Made by a program: the position numbers and the translations under genes
Shown here: positions 63,016 to 64,000 of the stretch, piece after piece
How the letters are laid out: every line of letters begins with the position of its first letter
Position numbering within the stretch: the stretch's first letter is position 1
Assembly (NCBI RefSeq): GCF_000266865.1
Contig: NZ_AJPR01000011.1
Coordinates: 310,001 to 374,000, forward strand
DNA length: 64,000 nt
DNA from: Mycoplasmopsis agalactiae 14628
GTDB taxonomy: Bacteria > Bacillota_I > Bacilli_A > Mycoplasmatales > Metamycoplasmataceae
Direction of reading: 5' to 3'
The notes under the pieces: model-generated
The model's input: the letters and a program-made list of their open reading frames with translations, nothing else
The model's database searches: none
What the model was told of the DNA's origin: nothing

Positions 63016-64000
63016 ATGAATGTATTTAAGAAAAAGAGAAATAGAGTAATTATTTTTTCACTTGCTGCAGGTGCAGTTATTTCTACATCAACTGGTGTAG
63101 TTGTTTATTCATCTAGCTCTGATTCAAATTTATCAAGAATACTTTTTAATAATTCAACAGATGCTCAAGTAGCAAATAATAAAAATAACATAAGCAAGTC
63201 AACTGATTCAATTAAAGATAATAATGTAATTGAAAATACTAATCCCAAAGTTATTAAGCCAACTGAAACAGTTGTGCCAAAAGCTCCCGAAACAACTAGT
63301 GAAATTAGTTCTGCTCCTGAAATAAATAGAACAACCATAACTCCTGAAAGATCTGAGCCATCAATTACTAAGCCAAATGTAATTACAAAAGAGATTTATA
63401 TTCACGGTGTTAAAGTTAATGCAACTATTGAAGTAGCTCTAGATAGGCCTGTTTCTGACTACGATAAAGAAAGGCACATAAATAACATAAATCCTTACCA
63501 AAATATAACTGTAAGCAGAGTGCTTAATGTCAAAGTAACTAATGAATTAAGAGAAAAGACTGTAAGCAGTGCACTTGATGGAAAAGATGGCACAGGATTA
63601 TTTGCAGGTACATTTTTCAAAACTCTTGAAAATATTTTTAATAGCAGTAGTGACCTAGCTTCTGCTGAAGCAGTTGTTAGACAAAATATTGGGGTTTATA
63701 GAGACAATGTTCATCGTTATGAAAGACTGCTTAATAGTGCAAACGTAGTAAACTTTTTAACTGAAAAAGGCAAGCGAGAATACCCTTCAAAGAAGTTTGA
63801 TTCAGAAATTCAAAGAAACATTTGACTTATTAATCATTTAGATAAAACTAAATTCACTACTTTAGCTAAAGATGCTGAAGCATTCTTAAGTCAAGGACTA
63901 GCAATTTCACCTAGATCAGCTATTATTAATGAAGATGGCACAATTAGCTCACATGGTTTTGCACCTGATGATCAATTTAATACAGTTACATCAAGAGTTT
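63016..64000 (+). CDS. Putative Ig-blocking-type surface protein, partial
   Basis: 328 codons seen; the gene runs out of the window. An uncleaved N-terminal anchor (MNVFKKKRNRVIIFSLAAGA to about residue 32, with no lipobox Cys) leads to a Ser/Thr/Pro/Asn-rich stalk (residues 40-130). A folded part follows with ITKEIYIHGVKVNATIEVAL and VSRVLNVKVTNELREKTVSS. A helical region and SQGLAISPRSAIINEDGTIS complete the visible part. The layout and the ISPRSAIINEDG block resemble the mycoplasma Ig-binding (protein M/MIB-like) group that blocks antibody. A downstream Ig protease would support this, but it lies outside the window. A (TA)n tract lies upstream. Confidence 0.6.

Noticed and set aside
1-64000. 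Insertion sequences, prophage, integrative element or CRISPR array
   Set aside because: No transposase, integrase, Cas or phage gene, and no long terminal repeats, were seen.

Overview
The window is a stretch of an AT-rich Mollicutes chromosome. TGA is read as tryptophan in almost every conserved gene (DnaB, SecA, TopA, LigA, ribosomal protein S2), nearly all secreted proteins are lipoproteins with signal peptides ending in AASC or AAKC, and gene density is high. The thiamine-type P37/P29/P69 ABC operon, the run of small lipoprotein genes and the Ig-blocking-type protein point to Mycoplasma (Mycoplasmopsis) of the hominis group, most likely near M. bovis / M. agalactiae; the species is an inference.

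Layout. 1-3721: two sugar-type ABC permeases and their lipoprotein. 3764-4834 (-): an unrecognised lipoprotein. 5117-10310: a tight operon gdpP-rplI-dnaB-CBS/CNNM membrane protein, then tRNA-Gly(UCC). 10668-16045: five lipoprotein genes in a row, three of them with a repeat tract (C9, C10 or (CT)9) in the promoter region, interrupted by a lone PTS EIIB domain on the minus strand. 16241-19184: a CoA-disulfide-reductase/NADH-oxidase-like flavoprotein overlapping a dicarboxylate/amino-acid symporter. 19258-20694 (-): rmuC. 20814-28683 (-): four lipoprotein genes in one operon (domain-repeat lipoprotein, two leucine-rich-repeat lipoproteins, an S41-type peptidase) behind a TPP riboswitch. 29210-30979: a Dam-like methyltransferase and a broken DpnII-like nuclease gene. 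31170-33072: rpsB-tsf. 33109-35506 (-): a second S41-type lipoprotein and a dimeric dUTPase. 35842-44898 (-): NADH oxidase, a Nif3-like protein, rpoD, dnaG, glyS and a tail-anchored coiled-coil protein. 45204-49342: a second TPP riboswitch and the P37/P29/P69 thiamine-type ABC operon. 49407-55547: a DUF2188 protein (-), secA (-), a zinc alcohol dehydrogenase (+) and topA (-). 55901-57116: rpsF-ssb-rpsR. 57235-60714 (-): whiA, deoB and an unknown membrane protein. 60849-64000: ligA, then the 5' part of an Ig-blocking-type surface protein behind a (TA)n tract.

How the parts fit. Housekeeping operons (replication, translation, nucleotide and redox metabolism) alternate with surface-protein islands. 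Two features stand out. First, two TPP riboswitches with the same kind of expression platform control the thiamine ABC importer and, unexpectedly, a four-gene lipoprotein/LRR/protease operon, so that surface module may take part in thiamine scavenging. Second, simple-sequence tracts sit in the promoter regions of four surface-protein genes, as expected for phase variation. In addition, a short motif, RCCTATAAAACAGGC (core TATAAAACAG), occurs 13 times, inside and between genes, always in the direction of the gene it lies in or beside. Several genes lack a Shine-Dalgarno sequence and have a -10 box directly in front of the ATG, suggesting leaderless mRNAs.
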